Part shown: positions 37,795 to 46,813 of the stretch, piece after piece | Position numbering within the stretch: the first letter of the stretch is position 1 | How the letters are laid out: each line of letters opens with the position of its first letter | Assembly (NCBI GenBank): GCA_963734625.1 | Contig: CAVTHW010000022.1 | Coordinates: 62,001 to 126,000, forward strand | Reading direction: 5' to 3' | Length of the DNA: 64,000 nucleotides | DNA from: CAVTHW01 sp963734625 | GTDB lineage: Bacteria > Acidobacteriota > Terriglobia > Bryobacterales > Bryobacteraceae | The notes under the pieces: generated by a model | Seen by the model: only the letters and a program-made list of their open reading frames with translations | What the model was told of the DNA's origin: nothing | Databases searched by the model: none | Made by a program: the position numbers and the translations under genes

Positions 37795-38136
37795 TTAGGC
37801 CTCCTTCCTCCGCGCCGCTAGGGCCATCCCAATGGCCGCCACCAGCCGGTTCCAGCTTTCGGTTTCTTCCCGGAACCGTCTGCTGCCGGCGGCAGTCAAC
37901 CGGTAGTATTTCGCCCGGCGGCCGTTGTCCGAAACGCCCCACTCGCTTTCCAGGAGTCCCTTATGCTCCAGGCGGTAGAGCGCCGGGTACAGCGCTCCCT
38001 GCTCGATCGTGAGCGCTGAGCCGGAAATCTGGCCGATGCGCAGCAGCACGCCGTAGCCGTGCAGCGAACCGAGCGAGACGGCCTTCAGGATGAGCAGATC
38101 AAGGGTTCCGGGAAGCAATTCGGCAGGTTCGGGCAT
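37795..38136 (-). CDS. PadR-family transcriptional regulator
   Basis: A 113-residue winged-helix protein: ELLPGTLDLLILKAVSLGSLHGYGVLLRI, EQGALYPALYRLEHKGLLESEWG (recognition helix and wing) and RRAKYYRLTAAGSRRFREETESW. It is the first gene of a two-gene operon with the downstream ADOP permease. A perfect inverted repeat straddles its promoter (38147-38184), strongly suggesting autorepression. The ligand is unknown. Confidence 0.92.
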   Translation of the reverse strand: MPEPAELLPGTLDLLILKAVSLGSLHGYGVLLRIGQISGSALTIEQGALYPALYRLEHKGLLESEWGVSDNGRRAKYYRLTAAGSRRFREETESWNRLVAAIGMALAARRKEA

Positions 38137-38146
38137 TCCTAATCCT

Positions 38147-38184
38147 CTTAGGAGAAGACTACCGCGACTCTCCTAAGCTGTCAA
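38147..38184 (-). promoter_or_regulatory. padR promoter embedded in a perfect inverted repeat
   Basis: Minus strand: -35 TTGACA (forward 38179-38184), a 17-nt spacer, -10 TAGTCT (forward 38156-38161). The arms CTTAGGAGA (38147-38155) and TCTCCTAAG (38169-38177) are exact inverted repeats, 13 nt apart, flanking and touching the core promoter. A dimeric PadR bound here would block RNA polymerase. Confidence 0.75.
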
Positions 38185-38287
38185 GGAGAAGAGCGCCCAC
38201 GCCCCTGAAGAACATTCCGGACCGTCTGAGACGGGAACCGATCCCCGCCCGGCATCTGGTATTCTGTCAACTAGAGCCCCCCGTCCC

Positions 38288-39046
38288 ATGCCTTACAGTG
38301 TCCAGAATCCGCGTTCGACGTCGTACTATTCGGAGGGCGTGCCCAAGGGCGTCAAATGGCTGCTAATCGTCAACCTCGCCGTCTTTGTCCTGTATTTCTT
38401 CGCCGTCCGCTCGAACTACGGTTACTTATTCAATCAACTGGTACTCTGGCCCCGGGCGGTCCTGACCCTGCCCGCTTTCTGGCAGTTATTCACCTACCTG
38501 TTTCTGCATGACCCATACGGCTTCGCTCACATCGTGTTCAACATGCTGGCGCTGTGGATGATCGGCTCCGACCTGGAACGCGACTGGGGCACCAAGGCCT
38601 TCCTCAAGTACTATTTCCTTTGCGGCGTGGGCGCGGGCGTGTGCGTGGTTGTCGCCAACATGCTCTTCGGAAGCCTGGACTCGCGCACCATCGGCTCATC
38701 GGGCGCCATCTATGGCCTGCTGCTGGCTTACGGCATCCTGTATTCGGACCGGATGCTGCTGTTCAGCTTCCTGTTTCCCATCAAGGCGAAGTACCTGGTC
38801 ATGATCCTGGGAGCAATCGCCTTCCTCGGCTCCTTCCAGGCCAGCGGCGGCGGCGTGAGCCACGTGGCGCACCTCGGAGGCATGATCTTCGGTTTCTTTT
38901 ACCTCAAGGGCCGCAAACTGAATTTCCGCGCGCTGTCCGGCCTTGGCCGGCAATACCAGGCATTGAAGATGCGCCGCGCGAAGAAACGCTTCGAAGTCTA
39001 CAACCGCAAGCGGGACTCCCACAAGCACGACCCGTGGGTTAACTGA
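38288..39046 (+). CDS. Rhomboid-family intramembrane serine protease
   Basis: A 252-residue protein with six membrane helices. Catalytic Ser in the rhomboid motif IGSSGAIYGLLLAYG; catalytic His in VSHVAHLGGMIFGFFY. The upstream HIVFNMLALW (HxxxN) supplies the oxyanion-stabilising residues. The C-terminal 50 residues are basic and cytoplasmic (LKMRRAKKRFEVYNRKRD). It cleaves membrane-anchored substrates, which cannot be predicted here. The gene stands alone and converges with ribE with no gap. Confidence 0.9.
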   Translation: MPYSVQNPRSTSYYSEGVPKGVKWLLIVNLAVFVLYFFAVRSNYGYLFNQLVLWPRAVLTLPAFWQLFTYLFLHDPYGFAHIVFNMLALWMIGSDLERDWGTKAFLKYYFLCGVGAGVCVVVANMLFGSLDSRTIGSSGAIYGLLLAYGILYSDRMLLFSFLFPIKAKYLVMILGAIAFLGSFQASGGGVSHVAHLGGMIFGFFYLKGRKLNFRALSGLGRQYQALKMRRAKKRFEVYNRKRDSHKHDPWVN

Positions 39047-39686
39047 TCAGTAACCCAGCTCCCGCAACTTATCCATCGTGAGGCTCGATGTTTCGCGCGG
39101 AGCCAGGAGCCTCTCGACGTATTTGGCCAGGATGTCGCACTCCAGATTGAGGCGGTCGCCGTGGCGGCGGGTGCGCAGGTTAGTGCTCTGGTAAGTGTGG
39201 GGGATAACTGCCACCGACAGGACGTCGGCCGCGAGCGAGGCGATCGTGAGGCTGATGCCGTCGATGGCGATAGAGCCCTTGAGGGCCAGGTAGCGGTCCA
39301 GATCCCGAGGCACGCGGACCTTCAGCCACCAATTCCCATCTCCGGCCGGCTCCAGCGCGATCAACTCCCCCGTCCCGTCCACGTGTCCCTGAACGATGTG
39401 GCCGCCCAGGCGTCCCGAGGGCGACAGGGGCCGCTCCAGATTCACCGGCATCTTCGGCTTTGAGATCGCCCAGATTGCTGCGGCGCAGGGTTTCGGGAGT
39501 CACGTCCGCGCTCAGCAGATCCCGCTGGGGCTCGATCGAGGTCAGGCACACTCCATTGACCGAGATGCTGGCGCCCTCGGCGGCGTCCTCGATCACGGTC
39601 TTGCAGCGAATGCGCAGGCAGGCCCCGGCGGTCTTCACGTCGAGCGATTCGACGACGCCCAACTCCTCGATGATCCCCGTGAACAC
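39047..39686 (-). CDS. ribE: Riboflavin synthase alpha chain, frameshifted
   Basis: The N-terminal barrel begins MFTGIIEELGVV and contains SISVNGVCLTS and TPETLRRSNLGDLK. The second barrel continues one frame over as NLERPLSPSGRLGGHIVQGHVDGTG, SIAIDGISLTIAS and LECDILAKYVERLL. The break is at about 39458, at LKAxKMPVNL; one extra base explains it. Length (about 213 aa) is normal once joined. The enzyme dismutates two 6,7-dimethyl-8-ribityllumazines to riboflavin. The start lies 3 nt after ribD in the ftsY-ribD-ribE operon. Confidence 0.88.
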
Positions 39687-39689
39687 CGC

Positions 39690-40793
39690 TCAGTCTTCCT
39701 TTACCAGCCAGGCCTCGACCGCGAACTCGTCTTCACTGATATTGTGCAGGGTCACATCCCGGAACACAATGGCGTCCGCGCGGCGGCGGCGCCCGACCCC
39801 TCCCACCACCGGCAACGAGTGCAGCCCCCCCAGGATCTTCGGCGCGTAGTAGAAAAAGATCTTGTCGGCGACGCCCGACTCCAGCGCCGCCCAATTCACC
39901 TTGCTGCCGGCTTCGATCATCAGCGAGAGATACTGTTCCCGCGCCAGATAGTGCAAGAGGCCCCGCAAATCGGTGCGTCCGCCCGGCCCGTCGCAGGTGA
40001 TGATCTTGACGCCCAGGTTATCGAGCGTACGGCGGCGCTCGGACGAGGCGGCCGAAGTGGTCACCACCAGCAGATCGCCCTGGGATCGGGTCACCATGCG
40101 CGCCGCGGGCGGCAGGCGCAATTGGGAGTCGAGGACGATGCGCAGTAGCGGTCGGCTGCGCGCGAGACCGGTGCGGTCGGTGAGCAGGCAGTCGTCCGCG
40201 AGCACGGTTCCGATGCCGGTGAGAATCGCGTCCGAGCGATGCCGAACCTGCTGGACGTGGGCCCGCGCGGTCTCGCTCGTGATCCAGCCCTGGTTGTCGT
40301 CCGGCGCGGAGATCTTGCCGTCCAGCGTAACGGCGGCCTTCAGCGTGACCAGCGGCCGGCCCGTCCGCATGAAATGCACGAAGGCCTCATTGATCCGCTC
40401 GGCCTCGCGCGAGTATTCGGATGCGACCTCCACCGCGAGGCCCGCTTCGCGCAGACGGCGCAGGCCCGCGCCGGAGACCAGCGGGTTCGGATCGGGCATG
40501 GCGGCCACCACGCGGCTCACGCCCGCGGCGATCAGCGCCTCGCTGCAGGGGCCGGTGCGGCCGTGATGCGAGCAGGGCTCGAGCGAAACGTAGAGGGTCG
40601 CGCCGCGCGCCGCTTCACCCGCCTCCTCCAGCGCCAGGATCTCAGCGTGCTTGACGCCCTCCCAGGTGTGGCAGCCGCGGCCCACGACGCGGCCCTCGCG
40701 CACCAGCACCGCGCCCACCGCCGGATTCGGGCTCGTACGGCCCTGCCCTTCAAAGGCCAGGTCGAGGGCCTGCCGCATGTATTCTTCGCTCAT
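39690..40793 (-). CDS. ribD: Bifunctional diaminohydroxyphosphoribosylaminopyrimidine deaminase / uracil reductase
   Basis: A 367-residue protein. Deaminase domain: TSPNPAVGAVLV, zinc ligands in KHAEILAL and SLEPCSHHGRTGPC. Reductase domain from about 150: PLVTLKAAVTLDGKIS, the NADPH-binding GIGTVLADD and SLMIEAGSKVNWAAL. It performs steps two and three of riboflavin synthesis. Its ATG overlaps the ftsY stop (ATGA), and ribE follows by 3 nt. No FMN riboswitch can fit here, so expression depends on the ftsY promoter. Confidence 0.93.
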   Translation of the reverse strand: MSEEYMRQALDLAFEGQGRTSPNPAVGAVLVREGRVVGRGCHTWEGVKHAEILALEEAGEAARGATLYVSLEPCSHHGRTGPCSEALIAAGVSRVVAAMPDPNPLVSGAGLRRLREAGLAVEVASEYSREAERINEAFVHFMRTGRPLVTLKAAVTLDGKISAPDDNQGWITSETARAHVQQVRHRSDAILTGIGTVLADDCLLTDRTGLARSRPLLRIVLDSQLRLPPAARMVTRSQGDLLVVTTSAASSERRRTLDNLGVKIITCDGPGGRTDLRGLLHYLAREQYLSLMIEAGSKVNWAALESGVADKIFFYYAPKILGGLHSLPVVGGVGRRRRADAIVFRDVTLHNISEDEFAVEAWLVKED

Positions 40794-41740
40794 GCCTCAA
40801 AGATAGAAGATACGAACTTTTCGGCGTCAAAGGGAAGCAGGTCGTCCATCTGCTCGCCGACCCCCACGAAGCGGATCGGGATATTCAACTCGCGGGCGAT
40901 GGCCACGACGATGCCGCCTTTGGCGGTTCCATCCAGCTTAGCCAGGACCATGCCCGTCACGCCGGAGGTCTCGGTGAAGCGCCGCGCCTGCTCCAGGCCG
41001 TTCTGGCCGGTGGTCGCGTCGAGCACCAGCAGCACCTCGTGGGGCGCCCCCGGGACCAGCCGCGCCGCCGTGCGCCGCATCTTCTCGAGCTCCGCCATCA
41101 GGTTCGACTTCGTGTGCAAGCGGCCCGCGGTATCCACGATCACGTAATCCACCTTGCGCGCCCGCGCCGCCTGGAGCGCGTCATAGACTACGGCGCTGGG
41201 GTCCGCGCCCGGCTTCTGGCGGATGACGTCGGTGCCGGCGCGGCGGCCCCAGACCTCCAGTTGTTCGATGGCCGCGGCGCGGAAGGTGTCCGCCGCGCAC
41301 AGGAGCACGCTCGCGCCCTCGCTCCGGTAACGATGCGCGAGTTTGCCGATGGTGGTGGTCTTGCCCGATCCGTTCACGCCCACGGCGAACACCACGGCGG
41401 GCGGCTCCGAGACCACGGGCAGCGGTTTCTCGGTGGCCTTCAGGACCTCGAGCAGGTGATTGCGGATGAGCTGCTTCATCTCGGCGGCGTCGTTCACGAG
41501 CTTGCGGTCCACGCGCTCACGGGCAAGATCCAGGATTTCCGTGGTGGTGCTCACGCCCAGGTCCGCGCCGAGCAGCGTGTGCTCCAGCTCTTCGAGCAGC
41601 TCCGCGTCGATCTCTTTCTTGCCCGCGAGGACGTCGTCGAGACGGTTAAGCAGGCCGGCGCGGGTCTTTTCGACGCCCTTCTTGAGTCGCTCGAACAGGC
41701 CGGGTTCTACGGGTACGCTGCCAAACAGGGTTTGAATCAT
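40790..41740 (-). CDS. ftsY: Signal recognition particle receptor FtsY
   Basis: A 316-residue SRP GTPase. N domain (LFERLKKGVEKTRAGLLNRLDDVL) then G domain: P-loop GVNGSGKTTTIGKLA, DTFRAAA, VDTAGRLHTKSNLM, TKLDGTAKGG and the closing GVGEQMDDLLPFDAEKFV typical of FtsY. The long acidic A domain is absent, as in many bacteria. It docks ribosome-SRP complexes at the membrane. A TACAAT box lies 14 nt before the ATG. It heads an operon with ribD and ribE. Confidence 0.95.
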   Translation of the reverse strand: MIQTLFGSVPVEPGLFERLKKGVEKTRAGLLNRLDDVLAGKKEIDAELLEELEHTLLGADLGVSTTTEILDLARERVDRKLVNDAAEMKQLIRNHLLEVLKATEKPLPVVSEPPAVVFAVGVNGSGKTTTIGKLAHRYRSEGASVLLCAADTFRAAAIEQLEVWGRRAGTDVIRQKPGADPSAVVYDALQAARARKVDYVIVDTAGRLHTKSNLMAELEKMRRTAARLVPGAPHEVLLVLDATTGQNGLEQARRFTETSGVTGMVLAKLDGTAKGGIVVAIARELNIPIRFVGVGEQMDDLLPFDAEKFVSSIFEA

Positions 41741-41788
41741 GGGGACTAAATCTCATTGTAGCCCGCGGGTTTGATTAAGCGGCGCCAG

Positions 41789-41826
41789 GACGCGGAACTT
41801 CAAGATCCTTGCAGATCTTCCGCGTC
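41789..41826. terminator. Inverted repeat after hicB (candidate terminator)
   Basis: GACGCGGAA (41789-41797) and TTCCGCGTC (41818-41826) are exact inverted repeats with a 20-nt loop, starting at the hicB stop codon. There is no clear T-run. It could end hicB transcription before the ftsY promoter. Confidence 0.35.
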
Positions 41827-42019
41827 AGGAGGGACTCGCACCCGTGGGCTTCAACGTGATGGAGCGGTTCGCTTCCAGGACGAGCATCACGGCTTCCTTC
41901 AAATTCGCCCTGGTCGCATCGAGTGTCTCGCCTTGAGTGTTCGCGCCTGGCAGTTCTTCGACGAAAGCGATGTATCCCTCGGGGACTCGCCGGAAGACCG
42001 CGGTAAACTCCAGCTCCAT
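41825..42019 (-). CDS. hicB: HicB-like antitoxin (orphan)
   Basis: A 64-residue protein from the ATG at 42019, which has AGGAGG 7 nt upstream: MELEFTAVFRRVPEGYIAFVEELPGANTQGETLDATRANLKEAV, the HicB degraded-RNase-H fold (PxxxGY...PG...GxT...A). It would neutralise a HicA mRNA interferase. No intact hicA is next to it. Downstream, up to about 41775, only a possible 16-residue remnant reading RKICKDLEVPRPG is visible. It may be a solitary HicB used as a regulator, or half of a broken module. Confidence 0.8.
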   Translation of the reverse strand: MELEFTAVFRRVPEGYIAFVEELPGANTQGETLDATRANLKEAVMLVLEANRSITLKPTGASPS

Positions 42020-42203
42020 CACTGAGCCTCCTAGCCCATGATACCTTGTGTGAGCTCTGGGGCTCACTTCTGCGCCGATGTACAGCATTACCCCGGGCCT
42101 GAACGTGCCCCCCCGGAGTATACGGCCGCCGGCGCCGGCTGAACGGCGCATGGAAAACCGAGACGAATCTCCCGGCGGGCGCACTAATTAAGCGGTAAAG
42201 CCC

Positions 42204-43017
42204 ATGTCCAAGATTGCGTGCCTCCTGGCTGGGGTGGCTTTGTCTGTGTGCTGCCGCGCCCAGACGGAGTGCGTGCCGCTGATGCCCTGCTACTCCGCGG
42301 ACACGGTCATCAATATTGCCAGCGGAGCGGCCGGGGCGTTGGCGCCCAACACGCTGGTGGCGCTGTATGGGACAAACCTTTCTTTTGACCCGCCGCGGGC
42401 CGTCACAGCAGCGGACATCACCGCGGGACTCTTACCGACCGCCTTGCCCGGTGTCGGCGTTCAAGTCCTGGTGGGTGGCGTCTACCCGGCCCAGTTGTAC
42501 CTGGTCTCGCCGGGACAGATCAACTTTCTGCTCCCCAGCATCACGAGTGTGGGCGACGTAACCATTCGGGTGTTCCGCGACGGCGCCTACGGACCCGCCC
42601 TTAAGGTGCAACTGGCGGCCGCGGCTCCGGCTCTGTTCCGGCTGGAGCCCGGCGTCGCCCTGGTTTCCCGCTTCGATTACTCGCTGGTTACGCCGGCAGC
42701 GCCGGCGAAACCCGGGGAATGGGTGATCCTGTGGGCGACCGGCATGGGTGCGGTCACGCCGCCGCTTCCTTTTCCTTACGGCATGCTTCCCACCAGGCCG
42801 GCCTGGATTCAACACCCGGAACAGTTCAGCGTGCTGCTGGACGGAGTGGCGGTGTCTTCGGAGCGGATCGCGTACGCGGGCCTCGCGGTGGGCTACGCGG
42901 GTCTATATCAGGTCAACCTGAAGCTGCCGCTGGACACCCCCTTAGACCCGGAGATCCGCCTTTCCATGGGAGACAGCCGCCAGCCCGGCCGGGGTGCGGC
43001 TGGCGGTAGCCCCATAG
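42204..43017 (+). CDS. Secreted protein with Solibacter-type C-terminal domain (TIGR03437-like), frameshifted at the end
   Basis: A signal peptide (CLLAGVALSVCCRAQ) precedes the domain: INIASGAAGALAPNTLVALYGTNLS, LPGVGVQVLVGGVYPAQLYLVSPGQINFLLP, and WVILWATGMGAVTPP, ending AGLYQVNLKLPLDTPLDPEIRL. This domain is widespread in Solibacter-like genomes as the C-terminal part of exported proteins; its function is unknown. The observed frame runs on to 43166 into the next gene. A one-base insertion in the CCGGGG stretch at about 42990 would give the family end VRLAVAP and a TAG at 43015-43017. Confidence 0.82.
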
Positions 43018-43095
43018 GCTCGCGGCCTGCAACCCCGAAGTCGCCGGCTACGTTCCACCATATGTGGTCTAGAATAAGGGTGATCGGAGGCGACG

Positions 43096-43908
43096 ATGTT
43101 GTTGCGTGGCTCACTTCTCCTGGCGTCTTGCGCTTTGTTTCTCGGGGCGCAAACTACCCCGAATGAGGCCGACCGGCAGCCGGGCTGGCGTGAAGCCGGC
43201 TCAGCCCAGCAGGGAGACTACGTTCTGGCCGTGGGGACTCGGATTCCGCTGAGCTTGATTAACAGTATCAGCACCAAGAACTCGGCCGAAGGGGACCGCG
43301 TGTACCTGGAGAGCGTATTCCCGGTCATGGCGAAAGGCCGAATGATCGTTCCGCCTGGCAGCTATGTCTCGGGCACGATCACCGAGATCAAGCGCCCGGG
43401 GCGGGTGAAGGGCCGGGGAGAGCTGTATCTGCGGTTCGACTCCCTCGTCCTGCCCAACGGGGTAACCCGCGACTTCCGCGGGCGCGTCGGCGGGCTGGAC
43501 GGAAACACCGGCGATGAGCTTGATCGCGGAGAGGGCAAGATCAGGAGCGAGGGCAACAAGGGAGGCGACGCCCGGAACGTCGGCGAGGCAGCCGGAGCCG
43601 GTGCTTCGGTCGGAGTGATCGCCGGAAGCGCGGCGGGCCATGCGGGAATGGGTGCGGGCATTGGCGCCGGAGCCGGTACCGCGGCCGGTCTGCTGGGAGT
43701 CCTGCTCACACGCGGACCGGATGTAGTGCTGACGCGCGGCACCACCATGGAGATGGTGCTGGACCGGCCCCTGGCTTTCGGCGACTCGGAGATCGACTTC
43801 ACGGGCACGCCGGCGCGCAGGCCCCAGGCCGACTCGCCGCAGCCCCCGTCTTCGCAGCGCAAGAATCAATCCGTGCCCACGCCCCGGATGGGGCGCTGGC
43901 CGCTATAG
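43096..43908 (+). CDS. Secreted protein with TrbI/VirB10-like barrel and glycine-rich segment
   Basis: A 270-residue protein. Signal peptide MLLRGSLLLASCALFLGAQ. Residues about 45-140 (VLAVGTRIPLSLINSISTKN, GDRVYLESVFPVMAKGRMIVPPGSYVSGTI, GELYLRFDSLVLPNG) resemble the TrbI/VirB10 beta-barrel fold as it occurs in stand-alone acidobacterial proteins. A Gly/Ala-rich stretch at about 160-200 (AAGAGASVGVIAGSAAGHAG) could form a glycine-zipper membrane helix. The tail is Pro/Gln-rich. No secretion-system genes are nearby, so conjugation is unlikely. Function unknown. Confidence 0.65.
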   Translation: MLLRGSLLLASCALFLGAQTTPNEADRQPGWREAGSAQQGDYVLAVGTRIPLSLINSISTKNSAEGDRVYLESVFPVMAKGRMIVPPGSYVSGTITEIKRPGRVKGRGELYLRFDSLVLPNGVTRDFRGRVGGLDGNTGDELDRGEGKIRSEGNKGGDARNVGEAAGAGASVGVIAGSAAGHAGMGAGIGAGAGTAAGLLGVLLTRGPDVVLTRGTTMEMVLDRPLAFGDSEIDFTGTPARRPQADSPQPPSSQRKNQSVPTPRMGRWPL

Positions 43909-43917
43909 AAAGACGGC

Positions 43918-46644
43918 CTACCGTCTCTGCACTTCCGTTTCGATGGCTTCCAGTTCCTTGCCTGCCTCCGACCAGCGGCCCTGGCCGGTCAGTTCGCGGT
44001 AACGCCGCAGATGCTCCCTGATCCTCTCGAGCTGTTCCTGTCCGGCGGGCGAGGCCGGCTTGGGAGCCGCGGCGGAGGGAGTGGCGGACGGCGTAGCGGC
44101 TCCGGCCGGCGCCTCGATGCCCGTCAGTTCCGCCAGAGCCTGGTCGTATGTATCCCTGTAGATGAGCGTGTTGCCCATCGCCAGCACGACTTTCTTGAGC
44201 TGCGGCATGCGCGCTTCGGAGGCCTGGATATACAGCGGTTCGACATACAGGAACGTATCACCCACCGGCAATACGAGCATCTGCCCGCGCAGCACCTGGG
44301 AGCCCTGCTGGTTCCACAATGACAAGTCCTTGGAGATGTTCTGATCCTGGTTGATGCGGGCCTCGATCTGCATGGGGCCGAAGATCAGGGCCTGCTTGGA
44401 GAGCTGAAGGAAGACCAGTTCTCCGAGGTGTTCGCCGTCGCAGCGTGCCACCATCAGACCGATCATGTTGTCCTTACTGCGGGGGGTGAAGGGCATGATC
44501 AGCAGAAACTCCGCCTGCGTCTCGCCCGGCAGCGTGGCCACTACGTAGGTGGGCGTCACCGGCTGCGGACGACTATCCTGGCCCTGAACGTTGCGGGCGA
44601 TGTCCCAAAGATCTTCCTTGTTGTAGAAGGCCTGGGGATCTTGCATGTGAAAGGCGCGGTATATCTCGGCCTGGGCGCGGAAGTAGATCTCGGGGTAGCG
44701 AGTGTGCGCCCTGAGTGTCGCCGGCATCTGCGAGGCCGGGCGCAAGAGCCCCGGAAAGATCTGCTGGTAGGCCTGAATGATCGGGTCGGCGGGGTCGAAG
44801 ATGTAAATGTCGGTCGTGCCGTCATAGGCGTCGACGGTAGCCTTCACCGCGTTGCGGATGTAGTTGACGTTCCCGATGTCGCCCAGTGCGATGTTGCTGG
44901 CATAAGGGTGAGCTGACGAAGTGGTGTAGCCGTCGACGATCCACACCAGGCGCCCCTCATCGGTCAGCACCAGGTATGGATCGGTGTCCCAACTGATAAA
45001 GTTCGCCAGGGTCGACAGGCGGTCCCGGACCTTGCGGCGGATCATCATTTTGCTCTGGGACGTCATGTAGCCAGTGAGCAGAATGTTAGCGTCGCCTTCC
45101 CGGATGGCCGCCGCCAGACGCAGCGGGAAGGAATCGACCGGAAAACCGCCTTTGCCCTCGTAAGTGGAGAATACGTTATCCGCTCCGGAGGGATAGTTGA
45201 ACTCCCGCTGAGCGGTGTGGACGAATACCGGTTCCTGCACGATCTCGCCGTAGTAGATTTCCGGCCGCGTCAGTTTGAGACTCGGCGTCGAGATCTTGGG
45301 GGGCGCGTCGTTGACGAATAATACGGGCATGCCGTCGGCGCTGATGCGGTTTGCTTCGGCCATGACCAGGCCGAACCCGTGCGTGTATACGAAACGCGGG
45401 TTGATCCAGCCGGTTTGCCCAGCCGGGAGCTGGCGGACGTCCAACTCGCGCGGAGTGAGCAGGACCTGCCGCATGTTCCCGTCGATCGTGTAGCGGTCCA
45501 CGTCGGTATCGACAAATACGTAATACGACCGCAACGCCTGGATCTGGGTGATCGTGTCGTGGAAAGCCCGCCAATCCCAGAGCCGGATGTTGTCGAAGAC
45601 AGGCTTGTTAGCGGCCACGTCGATCCGCGATTCCAGCTTGGCATTGAACTCAATTTCGGTCGTGCGCTTCTCCAGGCCAAAGGCGCTGCGGGTGGCCTGG
45701 ATGTGGGTCTGGATGTAGGGCCGCTGGAGGGTGATCTCGTTAGGCTTCACATAGACCGCCGAAACAATGGGCGGGACGACGCCGCGGACGATGACGGCCA
45801 GCCCCATCCAGATCACCATCCGCCAACGGCCCAGGGATACCAGGACCGATGCCCCCAGACAGGCAAAGATCAGCAGCCATTGCAGCGGCAGCGTGATCTT
45901 CTCAGCCACATAGTCCACGCCGACCATGAAGCCGTGGTTCTGCCAGAGCATCTCATAGCGGCCCAGGAAGAATTGTACGGCGAGAGCCAGCAGCAGGGCT
46001 GCGGCCACGAAACGGAGGAACCGCGATTCCAGAGCGCCTTCCAGCCGGAAGATTTGCGGGTCGAATTCGCCGGCCGCCTGCATTTCCGGGAAACGCCGGG
46101 CCAACTGCCAGCCGCGGGCGGCAATCCAATAGACGATGGCGGACAGCACCACCAGCGCCAGAAGGAAGCGCAGCAGCCCGCTATAGAAAGGCAGATCGAA
46201 GAGGTAGAACCGCAACGGGAGGCCGAAGATCGAATCGTGCCACTCGGAGGCGACCGCCGCTACGCCGCGCCCACCGAAGAAGCGCACGACGGTCCAGGTG
46301 TCGATGGTGGCGGAAGCCAACACCCAAGAGACACCCAACAGCGCCAGGCTCGAGAGCAGCGCGTACAGGCGGTGCCCGCCGAGACTCGTGCCGGCGAACT
46401 TCAGGGCTCGGGCGTGCGCCAGCCACAAAACCAGAAAGGCGGCCAGCGTGCCAGCGGCGGCCGGCGAGATTCCGTAGATCAGCAGCTCGATCCACGTGGA
46501 CACTTGGCCCATCTCCTTCCACCACTGGTATTCGATCACGAAGCTGGCGGCGGCGCGGGCTAAGGTGAGCAAGGCGAACAGGCCGACAACGAGCACTACC
46601 AGGCCGCCTGTTCTCCGGGAAGGCTCGGGAAGAGAGGGATACAT
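43918..46644 (-). CDS. UPF0182-family membrane protein
   Basis: About 908 residues. Seven N-terminal membrane helices (about 1-310: GGLVVLVVGLFALLTLARAA, LYALLSSLALLGVSWVLASA and others) are followed by a large extracytoplasmic domain with the family signatures KPNEITLQRPYIQTHIQATR, WINPRFVYTHGFGLVMAEAN, TYEGKGGFPVDSFPLRLAAAI and WIVDGYTTSSAHPYA. Members occur in actinobacteria, cyanobacteria and acidobacteria; function is unknown. The ATG at 46644 is chosen; a GTG at 46662 is possible. The C-terminus has a Pro/Ala linker and a charged helix. It is long and undisrupted. Confidence 0.9.
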   Translation of the reverse strand: MYPSLPEPSRRTGGLVVLVVGLFALLTLARAAASFVIEYQWWKEMGQVSTWIELLIYGISPAAAGTLAAFLVLWLAHARALKFAGTSLGGHRLYALLSSLALLGVSWVLASATIDTWTVVRFFGGRGVAAVASEWHDSIFGLPLRFYLFDLPFYSGLLRFLLALVVLSAIVYWIAARGWQLARRFPEMQAAGEFDPQIFRLEGALESRFLRFVAAALLLALAVQFFLGRYEMLWQNHGFMVGVDYVAEKITLPLQWLLIFACLGASVLVSLGRWRMVIWMGLAVIVRGVVPPIVSAVYVKPNEITLQRPYIQTHIQATRSAFGLEKRTTEIEFNAKLESRIDVAANKPVFDNIRLWDWRAFHDTITQIQALRSYYVFVDTDVDRYTIDGNMRQVLLTPRELDVRQLPAGQTGWINPRFVYTHGFGLVMAEANRISADGMPVLFVNDAPPKISTPSLKLTRPEIYYGEIVQEPVFVHTAQREFNYPSGADNVFSTYEGKGGFPVDSFPLRLAAAIREGDANILLTGYMTSQSKMMIRRKVRDRLSTLANFISWDTDPYLVLTDEGRLVWIVDGYTTSSAHPYASNIALGDIGNVNYIRNAVKATVDAYDGTTDIYIFDPADPIIQAYQQIFPGLLRPASQMPATLRAHTRYPEIYFRAQAEIYRAFHMQDPQAFYNKEDLWDIARNVQGQDSRPQPVTPTYVVATLPGETQAEFLLIMPFTPRSKDNMIGLMVARCDGEHLGELVFLQLSKQALIFGPMQIEARINQDQNISKDLSLWNQQGSQVLRGQMLVLPVGDTFLYVEPLYIQASEARMPQLKKVVLAMGNTLIYRDTYDQALAELTGIEAPAGAATPSATPSAAAPKPASPAGQEQLERIREHLRRYRELTGQGRWSEAGKELEAIETEVQRR

Positions 46645-46813
46645 GATTACCCGTTTTAGCACGGGGGCAGCGGAGCCGTTGGCCGCCCCCGCGGAAACTC
46701 TAATGAAAGGCGCGTGACGATTAACAAGAAGGCACCAAATACGAACGATTGGGTCAGTTCTGGGTGCGATTGCAGCTCTCCGAACACGCCGCTCCGTGGG
46801 ATTGAACTCGTGA

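Noticed and set aside
39686..40800. FMN riboswitch before ribD or ribE
   Set aside because: ribD overlaps ftsY and ribE follows ribD by 3 nt; no leader space exists.
43096..43908. Type IV secretion or conjugation component, because of the TrbI/VirB10-like fold
   Set aside because: No other secretion or conjugation gene lies nearby, and the protein has a simple signal peptide; it looks like a stand-alone acidobacterial relative.
45379..46563. 394-codon open frame antisense to the UPF0182 gene
   Set aside because: Charged repetitive composition with no motif; the opposite frame matches a conserved family over its full length.
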